Shown here one piece after another: positions 44,105 to 53,383 of a stretch of DNA of 64,000 nucleotides (positions are counted from its first letter, which is position 1; every line of letters begins with the position of its first letter). Below the pieces are notes generated by a model. It saw nothing but the letters and a program-made list of their open reading frames with translations, had not been told where the DNA came from and did no database searches. The position numbers and the translations under genes were made by a program. The stretch is from Claveliimonas sp034178805 (lineage in GTDB: Bacteria > Bacillota > Clostridia > Lachnospirales > Lachnospiraceae): contig NZ_JBNPMZ010000004.1 in assembly GCF_050314255.1 (NCBI RefSeq), forward strand, positions 124,001-188,000, in the 5' to 3' direction.

Positions 44105-45118
44105 CTAGCAGTGCTCCAGAACAATCCCATGGGCTATTCCCGGCACGCTCTCCCCCTCGTTATAGCTTACAGTGGACAAGAGTGCTCCTGTAGGAACAAA
44201 AAGTACCCTCTTCCATTCCCCTTTTATGATTTTGGGAAGAATATAAGCAGCTAATGTGACAGCCGCACAGCCACAGCCGCTTCCTCCGGCATGAGTATCC
44301 TGAGTCTGCCGGTCAAATATTGTCATCCCACAATCCATATGATTTTTCATAATATCCAGTCCTTTTTTTCGCATCAGATCAAAAAGAATGCTCTGTCCTA
44401 CATACCCCAGATCCCCTGTAATGATCCGGTCATAATCCTGTTCTTTGTATCCAAAATCCTCCAGATTCTGAGCAATCGTATCTGCTGCAGCAGGAGCCAT
44501 ACAGGCACCCATATTCTGAGAATCCTTTAGTCCGAAATCTACGATCTTTCCCACCGTCACTCCTATGATTCTAACATGACTCTTTTGCATACCCACTACG
44601 AACGCCCCGCTTCCTGTCACCGTCCAGTGTGCGGAGAGCGGACGCTGATTCGCATAACTCAGTGGGAAACGGAATTCCTTTTCAGCCGTTCCAAAATGGC
44701 TGGAAGTTACTGCCATCATATAGTCTCCATATCCTGCTGCCACACTCATCGCTGCCAGCGCCAGCGCCTCCCCGGATGTGGAACAGGCTCCAAATAGACC
44801 GAACAGGGGAATCTGCAGGCTTTCCACACCCATGGAAGTGGCAATTCCCTGTCGAAGCAGATCTCCTCCAAAGATACATCGTATTTTCTCCGGGCCCAGA
44901 TGTATCTTTCCCAGAGCGAGAGAACACGCCTCCTTCTGCATGGTTCCTTCCGCCGCTTCCCATGTATTCTCTCCGAACAGATTCTCTGAATCTATTACAT
45001 CAAAGAACTTTCCCAAAGGTCCCTCTCCTTCCTTCTTACCTGCCACTGAGGCTGAGGATAGAATGTAAGGCGCCTCAGAGAACCGGATGCTCTGCTTACC
45101 TTTTGTTTTCTGAATCAT
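44105..45118 (-). CDS. spoVAD: Stage V sporulation protein AD
   Basis: Binds dipicolinate on the forespore membrane surface. The 337 residues adopt a thiolase-like fold: LFGACSTSGEALALAAMSVA near 112, HWTVTGSGAFVV near 165 and GGSGCGCAAVTL near 286. The ATG at 45118 follows GGGAGGTGACAGA; the frame reaching 45190 has no ribosome site and overlaps the likely promoter. A terminator upstream and a sigma-G-like promoter suggest independent forespore expression. Confidence 0.95.
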   Translation of the reverse strand: MIQKTKGKQSIRFSEAPYILSSASVAGKKEGEGPLGKFFDVIDSENLFGENTWEAAEGTMQKEACSLALGKIHLGPEKIRCIFGGDLLRQGIATSMGVESLQIPLFGLFGACSTSGEALALAAMSVAAGYGDYMMAVTSSHFGTAEKEFRFPLSYANQRPLSAHWTVTGSGAFVVGMQKSHVRIIGVTVGKIVDFGLKDSQNMGACMAPAAADTIAQNLEDFGYKEQDYDRIITGDLGYVGQSILFDLMRKKGLDIMKNHMDCGMTIFDRQTQDTHAGGSGCGCAAVTLAAYILPKIIKGEWKRVLFVPTGALLSTVSYNEGESVPGIAHGIVLEHC

Positions 45119-45141
45119 TCTGTCACCTCCCATTTCTATAC

Positions 45142-45170
45142 TAGTATTCGCCGGTTTTTCTTTATTATTC
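45142..45170 (-). promoter_or_regulatory. Sigma-G-like promoter before spoVAD
   Basis: Minus strand GAATA (45166-45170), 17 bases, AATACTA (45142-45148), about 25 bases before the ATG. Bacillus sigma-G sites read G-[ACT]-A-T-[AG] and CAT-x-[ACT]-TA, so one base differs. Confidence 0.5.
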
Positions 45171-45192
45171 ACCATTATGTGCCGGTTCATCG

Positions 45193-45221
45193 AAAAAAAG
45201 GAGACAGCCTTAACTGTCTCC
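45193..45221 (-). terminator. Terminator at the end of the Hpt gene
   Basis: GGAGACAG (45200-45207) and CTGTCTCC (45214-45221) followed on the minus strand by seven U. It overlaps the Hpt stop codon and separates the signalling block from spoVAD. Confidence 0.9.
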
Positions 45222-45554
45222 CAACGCTCCTATCAGAGCATCATATGCTGTTTTCACCTCCGGCAGATACTGTTCTGCCGTCTCTCTGTCACCCTTTCTT
45301 AATTCCTCCACCAAAGGCACCAGCGCATCATTTAACCGGACAAGGCTCAGGTTGCCTGCTGCCCCTTTAAAGGCATGCGCATATTGAAATGCCTTTTCAA
45401 TGTCATTCTGTCCCAGCGCATTCTCCAACAGTCTGCAATAATCATCCTCCCGGAATCTTTTCAGCATTTTTTCATAAAACTCTATATCATTATCCATCCG
45501 TTTCAGGCCCTGGTTCACATCCACTCCTGCTTTAAATAATCTGTATCTGTTCAC
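45210..45554 (-). CDS. Hpt phosphotransfer domain, out of frame with the hybrid kinase
   Basis: About 114 residues with the Hpt four-helix pattern; the phosphorylated His is in AHAFKGAAGNLSL near 60. The start is uncertain: the GTG at 45554 follows AGGAGG by 12 bases, and no better codon has a site. The frame continues upstream through an A7 run that is also in the kinase gene. Loss of one A would fuse the kinase (ending QEVFKK) straight onto VNRYRLFKAGVDVNQGL, the usual linker of Hpt domains in hybrid kinases. So it is either a separate phosphorelay protein or the C-terminus of the kinase after slippage or frameshift. Confidence 0.7.
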   Translation of the reverse strand: MNRYRLFKAGVDVNQGLKRMDNDIEFYEKMLKRFREDDYCRLLENALGQNDIEKAFQYAHAFKGAAGNLSLVRLNDALVPLVEELRKGDRETAEQYLPEVKTAYDALIGALGDS

Positions 45555-48315
45555 TTTTTTTGAAAACCTCCTGAAGTGTCTCATATAAAATATCTATTTC
45601 TATAGGCTTTGCAATATGGCCATTCATACCTGCATCCATTACTGCCGAAATATCCTCAGCAAATGCATTTGCCGTCATAGCAAATACCGGAACATCTGAC
45701 GCATCTTTTCTTCCACTTTTACGAATAGCACGCACTGTCTCATATCCATCCATCTCCGGCATGTTAATATCCAGGAAAATGCAGTCAAAATATTTTTCCG
45801 GAGACTGTTCATAGATTTCCAGTGCTTTCTTTCCATTCTCAGCACAGCTCACCTCTATGCCGGTTCGCTCAAGAATCTTTACCGCAACTTCCATATTCAG
45901 CTCCACATCTTCCGCAATCAGAACACGCCGTCCTGAGAAGTCATAATTTTCGGTTCGTCCCTCTGTATGCTCCTCTACTGTTTTTCCAGCAACACGGCTC
46001 AATACATTAAAAAGAACAGATTGAAATATTGGCTTTGTCACGAAATAATTGGCACCGGCTTCTCTTCCTTCGTTCTCCACCTCATTCAGGTCAAATGCAG
46101 AGAGAAGAACTACAACAGACTCGTCTCCGTAGATTGTTCGAATCATGCGGGTGATCTCCATGCCATCCATGGATGGCATCTGCCAGTCAATGATACAGAG
46201 ACGATATGGATTTCCTTCATTCTCTGCTTCTCCCAAAGCGTCTAAGGCCGCCTCTCCATCCATCACATAATCATAAGGAACACCCAGACGTTTCAGAAGA
46301 ATTCCACAATATTGACAAGTCTCCTCGTCATCGTCCACTATCAGTGTACGGATGTTTTCAAAACCTTCTGCCACAAACCGGACATCTTTACAGGAACCGA
46401 AAGGAATGTCTGCAATAAAAGCACTTCCTTCTCCCGGAGCACTCTCTGCCCGGATGGTTCCTCCCATCATTTCTACCAGACTTCTGGTAATAGAAAGACC
46501 CAGTCCACTACCCCCGTGTTTGCGTGCCGTAGATGCATCCTGCTGTTCAAAAGGCCGGAACAGACGCTTCAGCATGTCTTCATTCATACCGCAGCCACTG
46601 TCTTTCACTACAAACCGCATGTAAACCTTATCCAATGAACGGTTGGTCTGGGTAACAGTAAAATCTATCGTTCCTCCGGAAGGAGTAAACTTCACCGCAT
46701 TAGACAACAGATTCATCATAATCTGACTGATCCTTAATTCATCTCCAACCAGTGACTCTTCCGTAACTCCGTTCATATGCATCCTGAAAGTTATATTTTT
46801 CTGTTTTGCCTGCTGATAGAACATGGAAACCACACTGGACAACTGCTTTTTAAAATCAAAAGGAACATTTTCCAGTTTCATCTTACCACGCTCAATGGCC
46901 GACATATCCAGAATATCATTAATAATTCCAAGCAAAAGCCGGGAACTGGATTCTATTTTCATCAAATACTCTTTCACCTTATCCGGAGAATTCACTTCTG
47001 TCTTTGCTATGGTCGTCAGACCGATCACCGCATTCATAGGTGTCCGTATCTCGTGGCTCATCTGAGCCAGGAACTGGGACTTTGCTCCATTAGCATTTTC
47101 AGCCGCCAGCACCGCTTCTGCAAGCTGCCTGTTCTTCTCCTCCAGTTCCATACGTCTTCGTCTGGCATATTCCGCACGTATCAAAAGCACGATCACAGCC
47201 ATAACAACCAGTGCTGCTCCTACCGTAATCAATATCACTTTTCCATGCTCTTCCCAGAAACTCGTACGCTGATTAATAATCACCGCATCTTCCGGAATTA
47301 TTTTTTCAGATATCTGAAAACGGTCCAGCACATTCTGATCCAGATAGAAACCATTCGGGCTGTCATTCACCATCGCAATAGAGGCCGGATCTGTGCCATT
47401 CAGAATCTCCATAACCATTCTTCCTGCAATGACCCCGGACTCCTCGTGGAGCACAATATTTCCACCCAAAACTCCATCACCAATACCCGCCTGGACAAAT
47501 CGGAGCACAGGAACTTTTGCATATTCCCGAAGCATGTGACAAATCTGCTCATTCGTATACAGATTTCCCTCCTTATCTTCCGAGAGAATCAAATATATCA
47601 GAATCGTATCTTCTTCCACATCTGAAATGGCCGAAATGATCTCCTTCTCTGTCAGGCGCGAACCATTGATCACACCAAAATCAAGCTGGGGATAATCCTT
47701 CTCCTGTGCATAAAACTGCTGCTGTTCCCCTTCCCCGGTTACTGTATCATCTACAATAGCCAGTATGTGTTTTGCCTCTGGCTGAATCTTAAGAGCAAAT
47801 TCAATATTCTCTTTATAAGAGAAACTCTCAATCACGCCAGTTACCAGTGGATCCTGACTCATCTCCCGGGCATACTCAATATTATTTATTCCCTCAAATA
47901 CCACGGGGATTCCCGGAAATAACTCCTCCCGGTATTTCATTGCAAATTGAAAAGCCGCATCATCCCCTACGATCACTGCATCATATCCCCCGGCATGTTC
48001 TTCCTTGAACTTCACTCTCTCCAGAAGCTCCTCCTCCGCAATCTCCGGCGACAGATTTTTAGTATCCATAAATTCCACATCCAGCGATACACTGTCCGCA
48101 AGTGAAGTCTGGATACCTTTCATCTGCAATGGCACTGTTGACCATGTATAAGAATAAGAGCTGATAAACAATACCCGGCGGCTTTCCGCCATCCGGGTTT
48201 CTGTTTTTTCCTCATCCTGTTCCTGTGCCAGAACCTGTCCCTGATTGCAGAGAAAAAGAATGACTGCAGCCACTGCCGCCGCTATGCGGCATATATATCT
48301 TTTCCCGCCCTTCAT
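45532..48315 (-). CDS. Hybrid sensor histidine kinase with ABC-SBP-like sensor
   Basis: 927 residues. Signal peptide about 1-30; an extracytoplasmic ABC substrate-binding-like domain about 45-330 (VLFISSYSYTWS, PVVFEGINNI, GGNIVLHEESG); one transmembrane helix near 365-385; HisKA with phosphorylated His in QMSHEIRTPMNAVIG; HATPase with DSGCGMNEDM and GGSGLGLSITRSLVEMMGG; then two receiver domains with Asp in IIDWQMPSMDGME and FLDINMPEMDGYE. Start: ATG at 48315 after GGAGG; the longer frame reaches into the preceding gene. It is the third of four signalling genes placed between spoVAC and spoVAD. The sensor suggests a small extracellular ligand. Confidence 0.92.
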   Translation of the reverse strand: MKGGKRYICRIAAAVAAVILFLCNQGQVLAQEQDEEKTETRMAESRRVLFISSYSYTWSTVPLQMKGIQTSLADSVSLDVEFMDTKNLSPEIAEEELLERVKFKEEHAGGYDAVIVGDDAAFQFAMKYREELFPGIPVVFEGINNIEYAREMSQDPLVTGVIESFSYKENIEFALKIQPEAKHILAIVDDTVTGEGEQQQFYAQEKDYPQLDFGVINGSRLTEKEIISAISDVEEDTILIYLILSEDKEGNLYTNEQICHMLREYAKVPVLRFVQAGIGDGVLGGNIVLHEESGVIAGRMVMEILNGTDPASIAMVNDSPNGFYLDQNVLDRFQISEKIIPEDAVIINQRTSFWEEHGKVILITVGAALVVMAVIVLLIRAEYARRRRMELEEKNRQLAEAVLAAENANGAKSQFLAQMSHEIRTPMNAVIGLTTIAKTEVNSPDKVKEYLMKIESSSRLLLGIINDILDMSAIERGKMKLENVPFDFKKQLSSVVSMFYQQAKQKNITFRMHMNGVTEESLVGDELRISQIMMNLLSNAVKFTPSGGTIDFTVTQTNRSLDKVYMRFVVKDSGCGMNEDMLKRLFRPFEQQDASTARKHGGSGLGLSITRSLVEMMGGTIRAESAPGEGSAFIADIPFGSCKDVRFVAEGFENIRTLIVDDDEETCQYCGILLKRLGVPYDYVMDGEAALDALGEAENEGNPYRLCIIDWQMPSMDGMEITRMIRTIYGDESVVVLLSAFDLNEVENEGREAGANYFVTKPIFQSVLFNVLSRVAGKTVEEHTEGRTENYDFSGRRVLIAEDVELNMEVAVKILERTGIEVSCAENGKKALEIYEQSPEKYFDCIFLDINMPEMDGYETVRAIRKSGRKDASDVPVFAMTANAFAEDISAVMDAGMNGHIAKPIEIDILYETLQEVFKKSEQIQII
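45555..45561 (-). other. A7 run at the kinase/Hpt frame junction
   Basis: Seven A on the coding strand, four bases after AGGAGG. The kinase frame reads AAA-AAA-A and stops after eight more codons; skipping one base enters the Hpt frame. Candidate for polymerase slippage, or a one-base indel. Confidence 0.6.
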
Positions 48316-48340
48316 AAACAGTCTTCCTCCATTTACCTGA

Positions 48341-50623
48341 TTAATCCGCAAAACAATATGTTCCTTTTTTCGAAGTTTTGACTCTGTAAAGTGCCTTATC
48401 TGCCAACGCATACAGTTCTTCGAAGCTTCTGGTATTATCATAAATCATTACCACTCCTATGGACGCGCTGACCGTCACCGACTTACCATCCTTTTCATAT
48501 GTTACACGGAATTTCTCCTGAAGTGACTGGATCTTCTTTTCCACTGCATCTTCAACCGTACTTTCCAGAAAGATAATGAATTCATCTCCTCCCAGACGAC
48601 AGACAATATCCTGACGACGGCAGTTCTCTTTTGCAATTTTGACAAAATTAATCAGTGCCTGATCTCCACACATATGACCCAGAGTATCATTCAGTTTCTT
48701 AAAATTATCCATATCCAACAGAAGAAATGCATGACAACATCCCTGTGGAAGAGACTCCTGCATCTTCTTCTGGATCCTCTCCTTTGCCGGCTGTCTCTTA
48801 AATGCTCCGGTCAATGTGTCATAAGTTGCTTCCTTCTCAAGTTTCATCTGTTGTTTCTTACGCTTATCAATATTCCTATATACCAGATAAGCTATCAATT
48901 CTTTCTGATCTTCCGACTTTTTCACCCGAATATTGCAGGCAATCCAATACACATTGCCGTCTGCTTCTTGAGTCTGATATTCCAGAACCGTATCATAAAT
49001 ACCTGTTTCAAAACATTCCTGTATTGCCTGTCTGGACATGCGCAACAAAACATCCTCCTTATATTCCGGCAGGACTTTTTTACTCACGTAGAAAGCAATC
49101 AATTGAGTGAATGTTCCCCGCATCTGATCAGATGTACCGGAATCAAAAGAATTCTCAATCACCCGGTCTTCTGTTATATTCACTTCCAGATATCCCATAC
49201 AATCTGACAGGAGGGACTTGCGGAAATCCTGCTCCCGCTTCATCATCATCTGATTTTCCTTCTTCTGGGTAATATCCTCCAGCATTCCTATCGAATGCGG
49301 AGATACCAGCTTCTGCTTATCAAAGAGGTTGACCAATCGCACTCTCAGGAAACGGTTCTTTCCCTGAATCTTCACAAATAATTCCCGTTCAATCTCCGGC
49401 ACATAGTCATACACTGACTCAGCAACCCTTACTACCCTGTGCATTGCAGATAGATTATTCTTCTCCATCTCTTTCAGAAGCCAGGATAGCTCAATACACT
49501 GACCCGGCAGTCCGAACTCCTTATACTTCTCATTCATGAAGTAAATCTTCTTTTCAATGCCATCAAACGTAAAGATACACAGGTTACTGCGTTCTGCCAC
49601 GATACGATAGATTTCTTCATTCATGGACAGCTCCCTGTAAAGCGTCTGAATCTTTTTTCTCTCCTTTACATTATAATATACATAGACAGCAATCAACCCG
49701 ATAAACAATATCAGTATCTTAACAGTCAGAAAAAGCATGTCTTTCTGATAATACTTTACCTCTCGCTCAATAACCTCCCGGTTAACTGCCTCATACAGAT
49801 ACCAGCTGCTGTTCTCAACCGGTGTCAACATAACGATTTCATTTCTGGAAATATTAAGAACAGAAAACATCATTTCCTCTCCGTTCTCCATTCCCTGCAG
49901 CACCTGACTTTTATCGGTAATATTCGTATTCTCTTCGTCAAATTTAAGACTTCGCAACGTATCCTCTATGCTTTTTTCCCTTTTCTCTCCTCCGTGTTTC
50001 AGCAAATATGTCCCATCGGTATTCGTCAGGCAGATTGCCTTTATTCCACTTTCTCCTTCCACATCCTCCCTTTCCCTCAGGGATTCAAGAAGCATCATAC
50101 TGTTTATCGGCAGTTCACCAAACAAAACACCTTTTACACTGTCATCTGCACCTGTGACAGGGACTGCCACAATTGCCTGAAACTCTTCATTTTCTTTGCT
50201 GTCGGTTATGTAGCGATTTCCCGACATGGCTTGACGGAAGAAACTCTGATCCTGTACCTGAATACTCTCACCTGTGGACATCTGTGCCTGTCCGTTTTTA
50301 TCTGCAATTCCAAAACGGGTGAAATCCATTCCCGGCAATTCTTCCATCCTACTCAGAAATTCTGTGCAACGCTCTGCCGTTATGTCCTCTTCTTTTAAAG
50401 CTACAGCATCCTTTTCCAATACGACAAAGTACTGCTGAATCTCATTCTCTATAATCTGACAGTTCTTTCGGGATAGATTCTTTATATCTTCAATTCCTCT
50501 TTTCTGCTCATTCTTTATCAGAATAGCACTGAAATCATAAAGCGCAAGTGCAAGAAATGTCGTCACACAAATCAATATGAGAATATAACTTAATAACTTA
50601 TTCTTTTTTAATCTTTCTCTCAT
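48341..50623 (-). CDS. Membrane diguanylate cyclase (sensor-PAS-GGDEF)
   Basis: Makes c-di-GMP from two GTP. 760 residues: transmembrane helix 10-32, outer dCACHE-like sensor to about 290 (LPGMDFTRFGIADKNGQAQM, GEDSGIKAICLTNTDGTYLL-like strands), second helix near 300 (LTVKILILFIGLIAVYVYY), PAS-like domains about 345-590 and GGDEF about 600-755. The active motif is intact (CRLGGDEFIIFLE). RRQD lies five residues before it and forms the inhibitory I-site, so product feedback is expected. GGAGGAATGAT precedes the ATG. It lies between a phosphodiesterase and the hybrid kinase. Confidence 0.93.
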   Translation of the reverse strand: MRERLKKNKLLSYILILICVTTFLALALYDFSAILIKNEQKRGIEDIKNLSRKNCQIIENEIQQYFVVLEKDAVALKEEDITAERCTEFLSRMEELPGMDFTRFGIADKNGQAQMSTGESIQVQDQSFFRQAMSGNRYITDSKENEEFQAIVAVPVTGADDSVKGVLFGELPINSMMLLESLREREDVEGESGIKAICLTNTDGTYLLKHGGEKREKSIEDTLRSLKFDEENTNITDKSQVLQGMENGEEMMFSVLNISRNEIVMLTPVENSSWYLYEAVNREVIEREVKYYQKDMLFLTVKILILFIGLIAVYVYYNVKERKKIQTLYRELSMNEEIYRIVAERSNLCIFTFDGIEKKIYFMNEKYKEFGLPGQCIELSWLLKEMEKNNLSAMHRVVRVAESVYDYVPEIERELFVKIQGKNRFLRVRLVNLFDKQKLVSPHSIGMLEDITQKKENQMMMKREQDFRKSLLSDCMGYLEVNITEDRVIENSFDSGTSDQMRGTFTQLIAFYVSKKVLPEYKEDVLLRMSRQAIQECFETGIYDTVLEYQTQEADGNVYWIACNIRVKKSEDQKELIAYLVYRNIDKRKKQQMKLEKEATYDTLTGAFKRQPAKERIQKKMQESLPQGCCHAFLLLDMDNFKKLNDTLGHMCGDQALINFVKIAKENCRRQDIVCRLGGDEFIIFLESTVEDAVEKKIQSLQEKFRVTYEKDGKSVTVSASIGVVMIYDNTRSFEELYALADKALYRVKTSKKGTYCFAD

Positions 50624-50676
50624 ATCATTCCTCCGATATTACAGTCTTTTCAAGACTGTATCAGACAGTTTCTATC

Positions 50677-52839
50677 TTATTCCCGATGTTCGAGTTTCCA
50701 ATGTTCCACTGCATTTTTTACAGACAGAAGCAAAAGTTCCTCACTGTACGGTTTTCCCACAAAACGTTCTGCCCCCATTCGAAGTGCCATCAGGTCACTG
50801 TTCTCATCTGACTCGGATGTTACGATTACCGGAATCTCCAAAACAGCTTTCTCCTGTGCCCTCTTCCTCATAAACTGGAATCCATCCATCACCGGCATCA
50901 TCAGATCCAGCAGAATCACTGACACCTTTCCAGGATGTTCATTTAAATACTCAAATGCTTCCATACCATTCAGGGCTTCCTCGACATTATAGAATGGTTC
51001 CAGCATATCCCTGAGAATTTCCCGATTCATTCCATTGTCTTCCACAATCAGAACCGTATCCTTCTTTACTTCAGACGGCTCCGGCGTAACGATTTCCAAA
51101 TCAAACGGCTTTTCCTGTTCTTCCAGTTGTTCCAGACCATCTCTGTCCATGAACTTTTCAAAATCGCTCAGAGACATCGGTTTTGCATAATAATATCCCT
51201 GTACGAAATCACAGCCGAACCGTTTCAGCTGTTCCACCTGCTCTCTGGTCTCTACACCTTCGGCTATGGTAACCAGATTCAGCCATTTAGCCAGACTGAT
51301 AACAAAGCTCAGTATACTACGTTTATTCTCCGTACATTCCTGAATAAATCTCATATCCAGCTTCAGTACGTCCACCTCTATCTCACTGAGCATGTTCAGA
51401 GAAGAATACCCTGAACCGAAGTCATCCATCTCGATTTTAAATCCACTCTGCTTCAGTGTATGAATCTCTTCTATAAGCCCTTCCTTTTCATCCGTATAAA
51501 CAGATTCTGTAATTTCCAGATGCAAAAACTCTCTGTCAATTCCATAGCCATCAACAAGATTTATAATCTTCTCCGCCAGATCCGGTGTCTCGAAATCCAT
51601 TCGGGATATATTAACTGATATCGGTACGATACTCCGCCCCTCATCCATCCACCGCTTTATATTTCTGCAGGTTTCCTCCCACACATAAAAATCCAGCTGA
51701 GTAATAAATCCATTCCTTTCAAACAACGGAATGAATTCTCCCGGTGACATGAATCCAAATTCCGGATGCTTCCATCGAACCAGCGCCTCCGCACCGGATA
51801 TATGGCTGCTGTTAATATCATATTTGGGCTGATAGTACACCTGGAACTGATGCTCCCGCAAAGCTTCCTCCATGCAGTCCTGTATCTGCTGTTCCCGCAA
51901 AAGCTGCGCACGCAGAGAATCATCATACCGCGCCGCATATCTGCCGTACATGTTCTTGATTCTCTTCAGCGCAAGTATTGCCCGGTCACACATTCCAAAT
52001 GGAGGAATGTCCCGACTTACATTTTCATATATTCCATATTTAATAACCACATTTCGAATCGGAACTCCCTCTCCATCTTCGTTCCACTGACGCAGAAGTG
52101 TTCTCTTCCAGCTTCCGTCTCCATGCTCGATCAGAATCGCAAATACATCCCCGTGCAGCCTTGCACAAATTCCCCGATCACCTAATATCTGCCGATACCG
52201 GTCAGCCATATAACAAAGTACCTGATCTCCGACCTTTGTTCCCAGCCTGTCATTAATTAGCTTGAACTTCTCCACATCTGCAACCACCATATCGTATTCG
52301 ATATCCGGGTTACACTCCAACAGTCTCTCTACCTCAAGATAGAAAGACTCTTTACTGTAAAGCCCTGTCAGGCGGTCACGCTCCACCATATTAAGAATCG
52401 ATGCCGTCTCTCTCATTCGTATGATCCGATCCACTCTCCGCCTTACGATTTCCGGACGATAAGGCTTTAACACATAATCTGAAGCACCACTCTCCAGGCA
52501 TCTGACCTCATCTTCCTCACAGTCCCTGGACGTAGTCACAATGACCGGAATAGAAGAAAATCCCTCATCCTTCGTCAGAATATCCAAGAATTCATATCCA
52601 CCCATTACCGGCATGATCAGATCCAGAAGAATCAATGATATTTTATGCGACTTACTCCTCAGTATTTTCAGTGCTTCCGCCCCGTTCTCCGCATTAACCA
52701 TCTCATAATAGTCACCCAGGATCCGTCCCAGCACCTCCCTGCTGATATCATCATCGTCCACAACCAGTATTTTCCTTCTTCTGCGTCCGGTCTTTTCATA
52801 ATAATTATTCAGAATATTGTTATTGCCCCTATATTCCAT
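50677..52839 (-). CDS. REC-GGDEF(degenerate)-EAL-REC c-di-GMP phosphodiesterase
   Basis: 720 residues, cytoplasmic. First receiver at about 22-140 (DDDD cluster, phosphorylated Asp in LLDLIMPVMGG, Lys of LKPY). The GGDEF-like domain (about 155-300) reads RLHGDVFAI in place of GGDEF, so cyclase activity is unlikely. The EAL domain (about 320-565) has its motifs: AEALVRWKH, SVNISRM, LEITESVY, DDFGSGYSSL, KLDMRFI and AEGVETREQ, so hydrolysis is expected. A second receiver (about 595-715; LLDLMMPVMDGFQF) closes it. Two receivers bracket the output, an uncommon order. It may be phosphorylated through the hybrid kinase/Hpt relay downstream. Confidence 0.93.
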   Translation of the reverse strand: MEYRGNNNILNNYYEKTGRRRRKILVVDDDDISREVLGRILGDYYEMVNAENGAEALKILRSKSHKISLILLDLIMPVMGGYEFLDILTKDEGFSSIPVIVTTSRDCEEDEVRCLESGASDYVLKPYRPEIVRRRVDRIIRMRETASILNMVERDRLTGLYSKESFYLEVERLLECNPDIEYDMVVADVEKFKLINDRLGTKVGDQVLCYMADRYRQILGDRGICARLHGDVFAILIEHGDGSWKRTLLRQWNEDGEGVPIRNVVIKYGIYENVSRDIPPFGMCDRAILALKRIKNMYGRYAARYDDSLRAQLLREQQIQDCMEEALREHQFQVYYQPKYDINSSHISGAEALVRWKHPEFGFMSPGEFIPLFERNGFITQLDFYVWEETCRNIKRWMDEGRSIVPISVNISRMDFETPDLAEKIINLVDGYGIDREFLHLEITESVYTDEKEGLIEEIHTLKQSGFKIEMDDFGSGYSSLNMLSEIEVDVLKLDMRFIQECTENKRSILSFVISLAKWLNLVTIAEGVETREQVEQLKRFGCDFVQGYYYAKPMSLSDFEKFMDRDGLEQLEEQEKPFDLEIVTPEPSEVKKDTVLIVEDNGMNREILRDMLEPFYNVEEALNGMEAFEYLNEHPGKVSVILLDLMMPVMDGFQFMRKRAQEKAVLEIPVIVTSESDENSDLMALRMGAERFVGKPYSEELLLLSVKNAVEHWKLEHRE

Positions 52840-52904
52840 TCTATCTTTTGCCTCCCCCGCTCAAAAACATGCGGTTTAAAAAACTAAAACTACTAAAAAA
52901 TATT

Positions 52905-53366
52905 TTAACACACCCCCGTCAATTTGCCAAGCCAATAGACAAATCCAAGTAACCAGCTTGTGAAAATTCCATAAAGAATAACAGGTCCCGCTATCGTAAA
53001 TATCTTACATCCGATCCCCATGACCTGCCCTTCCTTTTTGTACTCAATTGCAGGTGCAGCCACCGAATTTGCAAATCCGGTAATCGGCACAAGCGCTCCC
53101 GCACCACCCCATTTTGCGATGGAAGGATAAATATTAAGTCCCGTAAGAATCGCACTTGCCAGAACCAGAATGACACAACTCCAACTTCCGCTGATATCTT
53201 TACCTAGTCCAAGCTTTTCGCAATAATTCAGAATTCCCTGTCCGATCACACAGATGATCCCGCCGGTCACAAATGCCTTTGCCATATTGGAAGGCAAACT
53301 GTGTACCGGCGTTTTCTCCTTCACATATTCCTGATATGCCTGTTTTTCTTTCTCTGTTATTGCCAT
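52905..53366 (-). CDS. spoVAC: Stage V sporulation protein AC
   Basis: Forespore-membrane SpoVA subunit, described as mechanosensitive in Bacillus. The 153 residues begin with a soluble segment (TEKEKQAYQEYVKEKTPVHS), then hydrophobic segments with FVTGGIICVIGQGILNYCEK and KWGGAGALVPITGFANSVAA, the family hallmark. It follows spoVAB by 17 bases. No terminator was seen between it and the phosphodiesterase gene 65 bases downstream, so read-through is possible. Confidence 0.95.
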   Translation of the reverse strand: MAITEKEKQAYQEYVKEKTPVHSLPSNMAKAFVTGGIICVIGQGILNYCEKLGLGKDISGSWSCVILVLASAILTGLNIYPSIAKWGGAGALVPITGFANSVAAPAIEYKKEGQVMGIGCKIFTIAGPVILYGIFTSWLLGFVYWLGKLTGVC

Positions 53367-53383
53367 ATAATCTCACCTCTCCT

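Noticed and set aside
45542..45570. Programmed -1 ribosomal frameshift into the Hpt domain
   Set aside because: Reading the -1 frame after the A7 run meets TGA at once; only +1/-2 or loss of one A enters the Hpt frame.
46777..47625. Plus-strand open frame of 282 codons
   Set aside because: Antisense to the hybrid kinase, with no start signal.
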